DNA of 64,000 nt from Lamellibrachia columna (taxonomy: Eukaryota > Annelida > Polychaeta > Sabellida > Siboglinidae): contig OY759261.1 of NCBI GenBank assembly GCA_963662155.1, positions 43,802,556 through 43,866,555 on the forward strand, given 5' to 3'. Shown in pieces: positions 25,168 to 35,990 of the stretch. The position numbers and the translations under genes were made by a program. The notes under the pieces were generated by a model. The model made no database searches. It was not told the DNA's origin and was given only the letters and a program-made list of their open reading frames with translations. Each line of letters begins with the position of its first letter. The first letter of the stretch is position 1.

Positions 25168-26215
25168 TCTCCCCTACACACAAAACCGGTGGCGGTTCAT
25201 TCCCGCGTGGCGTGAACGAAACGCCTGGCCTTTGAATTAAACGCCTATGTATTTAACTGTGAATTTTTTATGCACGAGATAAAATCATACCTTATTTAGG
25301 GTCAGTATTGCATTAAAGATATTCCATGGCTTATATTATAGTATATCCTTGTCTTGTACACAAATTGAGTACGCAAAAAACCGTTGGTGGTTCATTCCAG
25401 AGTCGCGTGAACGAAACGCCTGGCCTATGAATGAAACGCCTGGCCTGTGAATGAAACGCCTGCCCTGTGAATGAAACGCCTGGCCTGTGAATGAAACGCC
25501 TGGCCTGTGAATGAGATGCCTGGCCTGTGAATGAAACACCTGGCCTGTGAATGAAACGCCTGGCCTGTGAATGAAACGCCTGGCCTGTGAATGAAACGCC
25601 TGGCCTGTGAACGAAACGCCTGGCCTGTGAACGAAACGCCTGGCCTGTGAATGAAACGCCTGCCCTGTGAATGAAACGCCTGGCCTGTGAATGAAACGCC
25701 TGGCCTGTGAACGAAACGCCTGGCCTGTGAACGAAACGCCTGGCCTGTGAACGAAACGCCGGGCATGTGATCGAAACGCCTGGCCTGTGAACGAAACGCC
25801 TGGCCTGTGAATGAAACGCCTGGCCTGTGAATGAAACGCCTGCCCTGTGAACGAAACGCCGGGCCTGTGAACGAAACGCCTGGCCTGTGAATGAAACGCC
25901 TGGCCTGTGAATGAAACGCCTGGCCTGTGAACGAAACGCCGGGCCTGTGTATGAAACGCCGGGCCTGTGTATGAAACGCCGGGCCTGTGAATGAAACGCC
26001 TGGCCTGTGAATGAAACGCCGGGCCTGTGAATGAAACGCCGGGTCTGTGAATGAAACGCCGGGCCTGTGAATGAAACGCCTGGCCAGCAAGTCAGACTCG
26101 TCGTTTCACTGTGTATCTTTGATGCACGACCTAAAATGGTGCCTTATTTAGGGTTATTATTACAATAAACATATTTCATGGCTTACATGGATTATATTAT
26201 ATCCTTGTCTGAATT
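25168..26215. repeat. Composite repeat module with 20-bp minisatellite (right part)
   Basis: This continues the module from 21245-21732 after the transposon. The main block, about 25404-26080, has 34 copies of a 20-bp unit in perfect 20-bp register with only substitutions (atg/acg, tggcc/gggcc/tgccc). A tail then repeats ctttgatgcacgac...tatccttgtct. The 221-codon open frame on minus is a product of the repeat. Confidence 0.95.
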
Positions 26216-26582
26216 TTACAAATAGAAATTATGGTTATTTATAATTATACAAAATGTATTTTATCCATGAATAACTGACTCATTTTACAAACATGTAAAA
26301 CATGACGACATGATTTTTTTTTAATTTTCATTCAAACTAAAAGTAAAGACAGGAGAGTAATCATAATTACTGCTTTAACAGACACTTCGTCCTCTAGTTT
26401 ATCCGTATGGTGTATTTTTCTCGAACAATCTGATTACATAAAATTTGACAAGAAAATGTGAAGGGAAGAAACTTGCAAGTTGTGTACAACACCACCAAGT
26501 ATGTCTGCAAATGTCTGTAGGATCAATGTTTTGTGTGTGAGTGTGTGTGTGAGTGTGTGCGTGCGTGCGTTCGTGCATGCAA

Positions 26583-26644
<62 letters not shown>

Positions 26645-26798
26645 ATCGTCGGACACGTGGACTCGGGCACACATGTAACACCTTCATGCACGTTGATTAA
26701 CTGATTATCTCTGGGTCGAATATGTGTTAATATACGATGATTTTACAATTAAGTATATTGGGTATTTGGCATGTCTAGTTAAACAATCAAAAATACAG
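26216..26798. other. Unique DNA with a GT/GCGT microsatellite
   Basis: 26521-26645 is a (GTGT/GTGC)n tract that opens Cys/Val- and His/Thr/Arg-rich spurious frames. Nothing else is recognised. Confidence 0.6.
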
Positions 26799-27649
26799 AT
26801 TACGGTGATTTCCAAACCAGGTTTTGCAGCAAACATTTTCTTTGTGGATAATAACACCAGCTCTATGTGTAGAGATATCGTTAGACCTACTATCAAAGTA
26901 TAATGTACGAGACGTAGGGAGTGTGTGCCAATATCATTATCTTAGATGAATATCAGTCCCCTTTATAAGCACGATGTAACTTTGTCGTATGCTTGACCCA
27001 CACCAGCTGCTGTACAATCAAACAACAACAACGTAATACGCGGTGCCGGATTAACAATGTGGTGGTCCTGGTTTAAACTGTTGTGGGCCCTTACCGAGTG
27101 CGTCATAGATGAAGATCGAGCCGCCACCACGTACATTAACGGTTATTCAACAAGAAAATACAGCGTATAAAAAATAGAACATACAGTGACTAGCAACCAT
27201 CATAGTATACAGTGATAACATAATAGAAAATAATACACGAAAATAAAGCACAAAGAAAACACCGTACAAGTTCTCCTGACCAAACAAAGAGTGACATCCA
27301 ACTAACTTCCACCAAATTTGTTGTTGGAGAGGATGGATTATGATTGATTTTGTGGGGGTTGTACCAATTGTACCATTGTCAATCGGGCACTGGTATCACG
27401 ACATCAGCACGTGCTTGTTTTACTGGTGTACATGTCCTATAATGCCCTGCATCAAGTAACCCATTCTCTCCCTACAGACGTAACGTGAATTTACAGGAAG
27501 ATCTATATCCAGAGTGGATATGACGGAGAAAATTTGTTCCACCACAACATCGAAGAGTAAGACCAATCGAACGACACTTGAAAGGAAATGTCGACAACGA
27601 ACGTCCCATACGGCAGGTGTCGCTTCGGTTACGTAGCCTTGCGCTTACC

Positions 27650-30330
27650 GGGTTCCGCCAAAGTGAGCGTCTTGTGGGTTCCGCCAAAGTGAGCGTCTTG
27701 TGGGTTCCGCCAAAGTGAGCGTCTTGTGGGTTCCGCCAAAGTGAGCGTCTTGTGGGTTCCGCCAAAGTGAGCGTCTTTTGGGTTCCGCCAAAGTGAGCGT
27801 CTTGTGGGTTCCGCCAAAGTGAGCGTCTTGTGGGTTCCGCCAAAGTGAGCGTCTTGTGGGTTCCGCCAAAGTGAGCGTCTTTTGGGTTCCGCCAAAGTGA
27901 GCGTCTTGTGGGTTCCGCCAAAGTGAGCGTCTTGTGGGTTCCGCCAAAGTGAGCGTCTTGCGGGTGCCGCCAAAGTGAGCGTCTTGTGAGTTCCACCAAA
28001 GTGAGCGTCTTGTGGGTGCTGCCAAAGTGAGTGTCTTGTGGGTGCCGCCAAAGTGAGTGTCTTGTGGGATCCACCAAAGTGAGCGTCTTGTGGGTGCCGC
28101 CAAAGTGAGTGTCTTGGGGTTCAATCAAAGTGAGCGTCTTGTGGGTGCCGCCAAAGTGAGCGTCTTGTGGGTTCCGCCAAAGTGAGCGTCTTGTGGGTGC
28201 CGCCAAAGTGAGCGTCTTGTGGGTTCCGCCGAAGTGAGCATCTTGTGGGTTCCGCCAAAGTGAGTGTCTTGTGGGTACCGCCAAAGTGAGTGCCTTGTGG
28301 GATCCACCAAAGTGAGCGTCTTATGGGTGCCGCTAAAGTGAGTGTCTTGCGGGTGCCGCCAAAGTGAGTGTCTTGTGGGATCCACCAAAGTGAGCGTCTT
28401 GTGGGTGCCGCCAAAGTGAGCGTCTTATGGATGCCACCAAAGTGAGCGTCTTGTGGGTGCCGCCAAAGTGAGCGTCTTGTGGGTGCCGCCAAAGTGAGCG
28501 TCTTGCGGGTGCCGCCAAAGTGAGCGTCTTGTGGGTTCCGCCAAAGTGAGCGTCTTGCGGGTGCTGCCAAAGTGAGTGTCTTGTGTGAGCCGCCAAAGTG
28601 AGTGTCTTGTGGGATCCACCAAAGTGAGCGTCTTGTGGGTGCCGCCAAAGTGAGTGTCTTGCGGGTTCAATCAAAGTGAGCGTCTTGTGGGTGCCGCCAA
28701 AGTGAGCGTCTTGTGGGTTCCGCCAAAGTGAGCGTCTTGTGGGTGCCGCCAAAGTGAGCGTCTTGTGGGTTCCGCCAAAGTGAGCGTCTTGTGGGTTCCG
28801 CCAAAGTGAGCGTCTTGTGGGTTCCGCCAAAGTGAGCGTCTTTTGGGTTCCGCCAAAGTGAGCGTCTTGTGGGTTCCGCCAAAGTGAGCGTCTTGTGGGT
28901 TCCGCCAAATTGAGCGTCTTGTGTGTTCCGCCAAAGTGAGCGTCTTGTGGGTGTCGCCACAGTGAGCGTCTGTCTTGTGGGTGCCGCCAAAGTGAGCGTC
29001 TTGTGGGTTCCGCCAAAGTGAGCGTCTTGTGGGTTCCGCCAAAGTGAATGTCATGTGGGTGCCGCTAAAGTGAGCGTCTAGTGGGTTCCGCCAAAGTGAA
29101 TGTCATGTGGGTTCCGCCAAAGTGAGCGTCTTGTGGGTTCCGCCAAAGTGAATGTCTTGTGGGTTCCGTCAAAGTGAGTTTCTTGTGGGTTCCGTCAAAG
29201 TGAGCGTCTTGTGGGTGCCGCCAAAGTGCGTGTCTTGTGGGTTCCGCCAAAGTGAGTTTCTTGTGGGTTCCGTCAAAGTGAGCGTCTTGTGGGTTCCGCC
29301 AAAGTGAGTGTCTTGTGGGTTCCGCCAAAGTGAGCGTCTTGTGGGTTCCGCTAAAGTGAGCGTCTTGCGGATGCCGCCAAAGTGAGCGTCTTGTGGGTTC
29401 CGCCAAAGTGAGCGTCTTGTGGGAGCTGCCAAACTGAGTGTTTTGTGGGTGCCGCCAAAGTGAGTGTCTTGTGGTATCCACCAAAGCGAGCGTCTTGTGG
29501 GTGCCGCCAAAGTGAGTGTCTTGTGGGATCCACCAAAGTGAGCGTCTTGTGGGTGCCGCCAAAGTGAGTGTCTTCCGGGTTCCATCAAAGTGAGCGTCTT
29601 GTGGGTGCCGCCAAAGAGAGTGTCTTGCGGATTCCATCAAAGTGAGCGTCTTGTGGGTGCCGCCAAAGTGAGTGTCTTGTGGGTTCCGCCAAAGTGAGCG
29701 TCTTGTGGGTACTGCCAAAGTGAGTGTCTTGTGGGTGCCGCCAAAGTGAGTGTCTTGTGGGATCCACCAAAGTGAGCGTCTTGTGGGTGCCGCCGAAGTG
29801 AGTGTCTTGCGGGTTCCATCAAAGTGAGCGTCTTGTGGGTGCCGCCAAAGTGAGCGTCTTGTCGGTTCCGCCATAGTGAGCGTCTTGTGGGCGCCGCCAA
29901 AGTGAGCGTCTTGTGGGTTCCGCCGAAGTGAGCATCTTGTGGGTTCCGCCAAAGTGAGTGTCTTGTGGGTGCCGCCAAAGTGAGTGCCTTGTGGGATCCA
30001 CCAAAGTGAGCGTCTTGTGGGTGCCGCCAAAGAGAGTGTCTTGCGGGTTCCGCCAAAGTGAGCGTCTTGTGGGTGCCGCCAAAGTGAGCGTCTTGTGGGT
30101 TCCGCCAAAGTGAGCGTTTTGTGGGTTCCGCCAAAGTGAGTGTCTTGTGGGTGCCGCCAAAGTGAGTGCCTTGTGGGATCCACCAAAGTGAGCGTCTTGT
30201 GGGTGCCGCCAAAGTGAGTGTCTTGCGGGTGCCGCCAAAGTGAGTGTCTTGTGGGATCCACCAAAGTGAGCGTCTTTTGGGTGCCCCCAAAGTTAGTATC
30301 TTGAGGATTCCATCAAAGTGAGCGTCTTGT
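27650..30330. repeat. 26-bp minisatellite, about 102 copies
   Basis: The unit caaagtgagcgtcttgtggg plus ttccgc has alternating tails (ttccgc, tgccgc, atccac), suggesting sub-blocks such as gggttccgcc and gggatccacc sets. All three minus frames are open over hundreds of codons with a 26-residue period (THKTLTLAEPTRRSLWR-type), because 26 is not a multiple of three. The same protein sense appears on plus at 40.4 kb. I treat these frames as non-genic. Confidence 0.97.
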
Positions 30331-30650
30331 TCTTATATAGCGCGGTATCCAGTCCGCTCAAAGCGATTTACACTTCAACACCTGGCAGACCTATTCATTC
30401 CAAGGCCATTTTAACTTCTCTGGGAAACATTCGGCCACGCTGCAATTACTGCTCGAAAGCTATTCGTTCACATATCCACCACTGTCTCTATTGTCAGGTA
30501 CTCATTTATACATCTGGGTGAACTGTGGCAACGTGTGATGATCAAACTTGCCAAAGGTTCGAAGCGACTGCAGTGAGATTTGAAACCGGGTTCTCTCGAT
30601 TGAGAGTCCGGCATTCTACCTGGTATGCTATCGTGCCCGTCTTTTCTTCG
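30331..30650 (-). mobile_element. tRNA-derived SINE, minus orientation
   Basis: On minus, a head near 30560-30640 carries degenerate pol III boxes (A-like TAGCATACCAGG, B-like GGTTTCAAATC). A body follows, with a 3' end containing the reverse of tatatagcgcggtatccagt and ctcaaagcgatttaca. The accidental minus frame (SQSREPGFKSHC) is of the type recurring in invertebrate translations of such SINEs. It sits between the minisatellite and the inverted PLE-like pair. Confidence 0.55.
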
Positions 30651-30664
30651 ATTATCCAAAATTA

Positions 30665-30861
30665 CTTCACAGTCAGTTTACCTTTTTCTCGTGACGTTGC
30701 GATTGCTATGATCATTCTTCTTCAGACGACTACGCCTTGCCTTGTATGACGTATGTATGGATATGATCTTCAGACGACTACCGCTAGCGGTAGTCGTCTG
30801 AAGAAGATTGCTGATAGCAGTCGAAACGTCACGAGAAGAAAAAGGTAAACTGACTGTGAAA
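30665..30861. repeat. Head-to-head inverted repeat, Penelope-terminal-like
   Basis: ttcacagtcagtttaccttt...ctcgtgacgttgcgattgc on the left is mirrored by aacgtcacgagaagaaaaag and ggtaaactgactgtgaa on the right. Between them 30768-30803 is a perfect 36-bp palindrome centred on ccgct|agcgg. Each arm contains a hammerhead-like core: intact on the right (see next entry), with GAAA changed to GCAA on the left. Inverted terminal copies with hammerhead motifs are known for Penelope-like elements. No RT of that class is present here. Confidence 0.6.
30798..30830 (+). ncRNA. Candidate minimal hammerhead ribozyme core
   Basis: CTGAAGA fits the conserved CUGANGA box. Then GATTGCT and AGCAGTC form a seven-pair stem II (one G-T) closed by loop GAT, and GAAAC with GTC follows. 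This order matches the hammerhead core, with a very short stem III as described for Penelope-like elements. Stem I would use the flanking gtcgt/acg bases. Whether stem III can form or the RNA cleaves is not shown. Confidence 0.4.
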
Positions 30862-30991
30862 TAAATACAAATATTACTCATTTGAACCATCCAATCTGAT
30901 GAACATCTTTACTCATATCCAAAGTTACGTCACACACGGCAAGACGTCGCTACACGCCGCCAGTACTGTCAGCTGTACGTCACAAATTCAG

Positions 30992-31109
<118 letters not shown>

Positions 31110-31857
31110 TATAATATAATGTTGTTTATCTTGACTTTTTTCAATCACGAACGAACTGCCAAGTTATCCCGTCCGGAGGATGGGCATACGTATTCGTTTG
31201 TGTGGACTGGTATGAGTGTTGTCTTTGCTGAATGATAAGCATCATTGAAATTTTTTTCGAATAAAGGATTTAATTATACGCTTCACTGACCTCGCCAGCT
31301 GTCCTATATTATGGATAGGAGTTTGCACAAGGACGAGGCATTTTTAAAAAAGGAAATATATTACATCAGCATGGAAAAAGATCTATTAGTATATTTCGAA
31401 GTATATTTTAACCAGCAGAATGCCAAGAACCCCCTTGCAACAGCATTGCACTTGTTGACACATATAATTGTTAGCATATACATTTTGCTCCAGATGAATA
31501 AGCCATATTATTTGGTAAATATACCTATTACGCTTTTCTTTATACAACACAGTTCTTTCGCTCGCAAAGTTCTTTCAAGAATTGATTGTTCGAATATAAC
31601 ATTAGATGCTTTGCGTTATATTAAAACGCTCCTAGCTGTGGTGACGTGTGTTAGACAGCGGCGTACCAAACCTTTAGTATTAACATTGCAGTTCATCAAG
31701 TCTGAGAAATGACATGATGATGGGACGATTGAGGAGTGGCTGTGTCGGTGACACGGAATAACTGGTGATGTACATGCGACAGAGAACCACACAATTAAGA
31801 TATGGTATAGTGAATGTTTTAATCATCGTTTTTACTCTGTACACTGTCTTATTATAA

Positions 31858-32066
31858 ACTACTCTTTCTCAAGTCTCAAGTAGTTATACTCCAAACAGCC
31901 CAATCTTGAGCTAAAGCAGGAGTTTGGACCAACGGCTTTTAGTGTCTTTTCTGGCAAAGTGGGGTGAATGAAATTGCCCAAGCTTCGAAACGGCGGAGGT
32001 GGAATCGAACCACCGTCCTCTCGATCGACAGGCGGGTGCTCTAACCATTAGACCACCGCTCCCCAT
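31858..32066 (-). mobile_element. tRNA-derived SINE inserted in left arm only
   Basis: The right arm of the inverted duplication reads straight from ttattataaac to accgtttgtatg (39505-39530, reversed), while the left arm has 209 extra bases at that point. On minus they begin GGGGAGCGGTGGTCTAATGG and contain a perfect A box (TGGTCTAATGG) and B box (GGTTCGATTCC). The insertion is therefore younger than the duplication. Confidence 0.75.
31989..32062 (-). tRNA. tRNA-like SINE head (not a functional tRNA)
   Basis: The T arm is perfect (GGTGG-TTCGATT-CCACC), and an anticodon-like loop CTGTCGA would read GTC (Asp). But the anticodon stem does not close properly and the acceptor ends (GGGGAGC and TCCGCCG) do not pair. 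It is best read as a tRNA-derived pol III promoter. Confidence 0.5.
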
Positions 32067-32314
32067 TACCGTTTGTATGTTATACTACTACTACTACTAC
32101 TAGATTATTTGCATCTCGGGCGCCAAACTTTCAAGGGTTCATTTAGTTATTACGTACAGCTGCCGGCCACGCTAACAATTACCTGCAATGGTTCACAGCG
32201 CCATGCGCTACACGTTACTATAACTGTCAGTTGTACGTCGCAAATTCAGGAAACCATCACAATATTGACTGGCAACACCACGTAACAAGGCATTGATGGA
32301 TATATATGTTATAG

Positions 32315-32315
<1 letters not shown>

Positions 32316-32372
<57 letters not shown>
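32316..32372. repeat. (TA)n microsatellite
   Basis: About 28 TA units just outside the left arm. 32373-32770 shows no gene. Confidence 0.97.
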
Positions 32373-32373
<1 letters not shown>

Positions 32374-32869
32374 GTTTGTGTTGCGTGTTATTCATTTTAG
32401 TATAATGCCACGCGATTCACAAATAAAAGCTTTACAATGTTACACTACTTGTAACACTAGTTTTTCATAAATTTAATATGTCAATCAAAATATTAAAATA
32501 ATGCACTAAGAAACAAAAGAAGAGACCACAGTGAAGCGAGTGACGCTTTGCCATTCTGCCTTGGGCTCCGGCAATTAGTGGAGCACTTTACATATTTGGT
32601 GTGTGGGACCTCCTCCACAACACAGGATCTCTTTTGGTTGCTTTATTGAACTATTCAAGGGAGAGTGTATGTCGACCCCTAAGCCATTGTAGTCTCCCAC
32701 CCGACTACTGACATAACCCTGTGTGTTATAGTTCTCAACCCATTTACTATAGGAATGACCTTTTCCTTATATTTAACAAGATTTAACAAGAGTTGCCATC
32801 CAAGCCAAAGGCCCAGATGGCAAGTGGACAAGGAAGCCATTGGCTTATCGAGAGTCCAACAATGTTCAT

Positions 32870-35741
32870 CTACTTATAACCCGCCCTCCTGAGATATGTG
32901 TCTACCTTGTTTTTAAACATATTCACGCTGCTAGCAGTTACACAATCTGTAGACAATTTGTTCCATTCATTTATTGTCCTCTGTGAGAACGAGTGCTTCC
33001 TGATGTCCAATCTACATTGATCCTTTACTAATTTTACATCATGTCCTCTAGTTCTGCTATCCTTCTTGAGTGAGAAAAACATATTTCTATCAATATTTTC
33101 ATACCCATTCAATATCTTAAAAACTTCAATCTGATCTCCTCTTAACCTCCTTGTCTCTAGAGTTGTTAAACCACATTCTTTCAGGCGTTCTTCATAACTA
33201 AGGTCTCTCAGTTCTGGAATCATTTTAGTTGCTCTCCTTTGTATGCGTTCAAGCGTATCTATATCCTTCTTACGATATGGTCTCCATGCTTGTATACAGT
33301 ATTCTAAATGAGGTCTAACTATTGCTTTATAAAGAGGTATAATTAACTTTTTTCCCTTGTATGTTATGTTTCTTCTAATCAATCCAAGAATTTGATTACC
33401 CTTTGAAGCTGCAATACCACACTGCTCTGAAACTTTCATATCAGCGCTTATTGTAACTCCTAAGTCCTTTTCTTTTACAGTAGTACCCAGAACAGTATCT
33501 CCCATTTTATAGTTTATATTCAAGTTCCCATGTCCTGTATGTAGGCATTTACATTTCCCAAAATTGAACAACATCTGCCATTTCTCAGACCATTTCACTA
33601 ATCTGTCTAGATCGTTTTGTAAATGTTGTTTATCACCATCAGTATTAACCTTTCTAAACAGTTTTGTGTCATCCGCAAATTTCAGTACGTTACTTGTTAT
33701 ACTGTCGTCCAAGTCATTGATATAAATGAAGAATAATATAGGTCCTAATACTGATCCTTGAGGTACCCCACTCAAAACCGATTTCCAAGTTGAAACTTCT
33801 CCATCTACTACAACTCGTTGTCTTCTGTCAGTCAGCCGTTGTTCTATCCAGTCAGTTATGCTATCCCCGATACCATGGGCTTTTAATTTAAGTAGTAATC
33901 TTTGATGTGGCACTTTGTCAAAAGCTTTCTGAAAATCTAAGTAGATAATATCTACTGGCGATCCCACGTCTATCCACTTAGTGATTTCTTCCAAAAAACA
34001 TAACATATTTATTAAGCATGACCTCGCTTTAAGGAATCCATGTTGAGATGAATTTAATAATTTATGCTTAACGAGGAAGTCCACCATATGGTCTTTAATT
34101 AACCTTTCTAATAATTTACAAATCACTGACGTTAAACTCACTGGTCTGTAATTTTCTGACTTATTTCTCGAACCCTTTTTAATAATGGTATGATGTTTGC
34201 TACTTTCCATTCAAACGGAACAACTCCCTCTTTTAATGACAAGTTGAATACTCTTGCAAGTGGTATACTGATTTGTTCTACTGTTTCCATTAGTAATTTT
34301 GGAGGAATCCCATCAACTCCCGGTGATTTGTTATCCTTCATTGCCTTTATTTTCTTAGCTACCAATTCTGGAGTTACAACTAACGGACCTAAATAGTCAG
34401 ATTTAGCCCCCTGAAATTTAGCATCAGCAACTGGTAATGAACTAATATCTTCTTTGGTAAACACTGAACTGATGTAACCATTTAGGTCTTCCGCCATTAA
34501 AAACCCCTGTGATATTATATTTCCAGCACTGTCTTCTAGAGGTCCAACCTTGTCTTGTACGTTTTGTTTACTCCTGACATATGCATAAAAACTCTTGCTG
34601 TCATTTTTTATGTTACATGCTAGTTTTTGCTCATAGCTTCTTTTAGATTGTCTGATTTCAGTTGTAGCTGCATTAAGTGCCTCTTTGTATTTTGCATAGT
34701 CTTCTTCCTTTCTGGTACGCCTATAAACCCTCCACATAGTTTGTTTTAGCATTATTTTTCTAATAGCCTCTTTTGACAAGTGTTTCTTTCTACACCGTTT
34801 TCCTTGTTTTTGGAAGGGAACAAATTTATCGATGATACTCTCATTTTCATATTTTAGAATATTCCAACATTCAATTGCGGTCTTATTCATCAGCATGTTA
34901 TTCCAATCTAGCTTTGCTAAGTATTTTCTCATATCTTTGTAGTTACCTTTGTGGAAGTTTCTCTTGTACGTTTTCTTATTTTTACTTTCTGATTTTACAT
35001 TGATGTCAAAATGTATTTGATTATGATCACTATTACCCAATGGTTCAAATATTTTTACATTGTCCACTAATTCTTTTTGTGATGACAGTACTATATCTAA
35101 TACATTTTCTCCCCTGGTTGGTTCTAGTACGTGCTGAGTAAGAAAGCTATCCTGGATTAAAAATAGAAATTGTTGGTCCTCAATCCCTGTACTCTCTAGA
35201 GAATTCCATTGTATGTGTCCATGGTTAAAATCTCCCATTATGATACATTCCCCTTTACTAACTTCCTTTATAGCGTTTTTATTTTTGTGTTGTCCTCTTC
35301 GTTTATGTTTGGACTTCGGTAAACTAATCCAACAGTTAATTTTGAATTTCCTGAAACAATTTTGCACCAAACAGCTTCATCGCAATCTGCTTCCCTTTCT
35401 AGTTTTATTTCATAAGCCTGAATATATTCTTTAACATATAAAATAACTCCCCCGCCCCTTCTTCCTATTCGATCTTTCCTAAACATTACATATCCTGTCA
35501 GTCCTAATTCAGCATCTGTTATATCTATGTTGGCCCATGATTCAGTTATACCAATTATGTGAGGGTCAATATCTTTTACCATAATGTTTAATTCGTTTTT
35601 CTTATTTACTATGCTCCTTGCATTTAAACATACGCATCTATAACCTTTTTCAGAGATGTTTTTCGGATGATTTGATATTGGTTTATCTGTGCTAGTGGCC
35701 TCTTGTTCTGCTTGAGACACCTCTAGGTAACCCCCCTGCAC
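32870..35741 (-). pseudogene. CR1 ORF2: AP endonuclease plus reverse transcriptase
   Basis: The endonuclease N-terminus (35741-35268) has CLNARSIVNKKNELNIMV, IIGITESWANIDITDAEL and GGVILYVKEYI. After a frame change, 35370-34138 has IIMGDFNHGHIQWNS and LGNSDHNQIHFDI (catalytic S-D-H), then the linker and KSPGVDGIPPKLL. After another frame change, 34210-32870 holds the RT: NYRPVSLTSVICKLLERLI, IIYLDFQKAFDKVPH (motif A), SGVPQGSVLGPILFFIYIND (B) and LKFADDTKLF (C, intact). The thumb and C-terminal FSQRTINEWNKL follow. The last 446 codons are free of stops. The order and the paired esterase ORF1 indicate the CR1/L2 group. Confidence 0.92.
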
Positions 35742-35743
35742 TT

Positions 35744-35980
35744 CTAGTTTAAAGAATGTTTACTTCCAAAAATATTTGTCATTGTACCCAAGTCACTATC
35801 TACTGCTGCTGAAAGTTTGTCCGCGAATACTGCCGCCCCCTTTCCACTTAAATGAAGCCCATCCTTCATGTACATATCAGCCCTCCCAACAAAACTTCCC
35901 CATAAATCCACAAATCCAACTTCCTCTTCCCTATATACTACGTCATGCCCAAAAGGTGAATTGTGGTGTGTGTCTTTCAA
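35744..35980 (-). pseudogene. CR1 ORF1 C-terminus, SGNH esterase-like
   Basis: GFVDLWGSFVGRADMYMKDG then LHLSGKGAAVFADKL is the block V region (D-G-x-H-L-S) of the SGNH hydrolase/esterase found in ORF1 of CR1-type LINEs. A stop lies immediately upstream in the same frame, where similarity ends, so only the C-terminal part survived 5' truncation. It ends 3 bp before the ORF2 frame begins. Confidence 0.7.
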
Positions 35981-35990
35981 ACATGTTCAA

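Larger units (their letters stand above)
32771..35990 (-). mobile_element. CR1-like LINE, nearly complete ORF2, frameshifted
   Basis: It reads on minus from a partial ORF1 (about 35980), through endonuclease and RT, to a stop at 32870 and a 3' UTR ending in tandem atcttgttaa units at 32771. The 3' UTR contains a CCATCTGGGCC...GGCTTGGATGG hairpin-like end. ORF2 is carried by three overlapping frames, so two frameshifts inactivate it. The 5' end is truncated inside ORF1. A second, shorter copy at 53.7 kb is almost identical, so the family moved recently. Confidence 0.92.

Noticed and set aside
25425..26090. 221-codon frame with FIHRPGVSFTGQA repeats
   Set aside because: Product of the 20-bp minisatellite; the module is a repeat with non-coding flanks.
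27472..30290. Long open frames (up to 399 codons) with THKTLTLAEPTRRSLWR-type repeats
   Set aside because: They arise from a stop-free 26-bp unit whose period is not a multiple of three, so all three frames on one strand are open. There are no flanking exons, start context or non-repeat domain.
31311..31712. 133-codon frame with hydrophobic stretches in the left arm
   Set aside because: The homologous sequence in the right arm has an early stop (GAGGCATTATAA) and indels, so the frame is not conserved.
31989..32062. Functional tRNA-Asp gene
   Set aside because: Acceptor and anticodon stems do not pair and the unit is part of a 209-bp SINE insertion.
32870..35990. Intact, autonomous LINE
   Set aside because: ORF2 changes frame twice and ORF1 is truncated.
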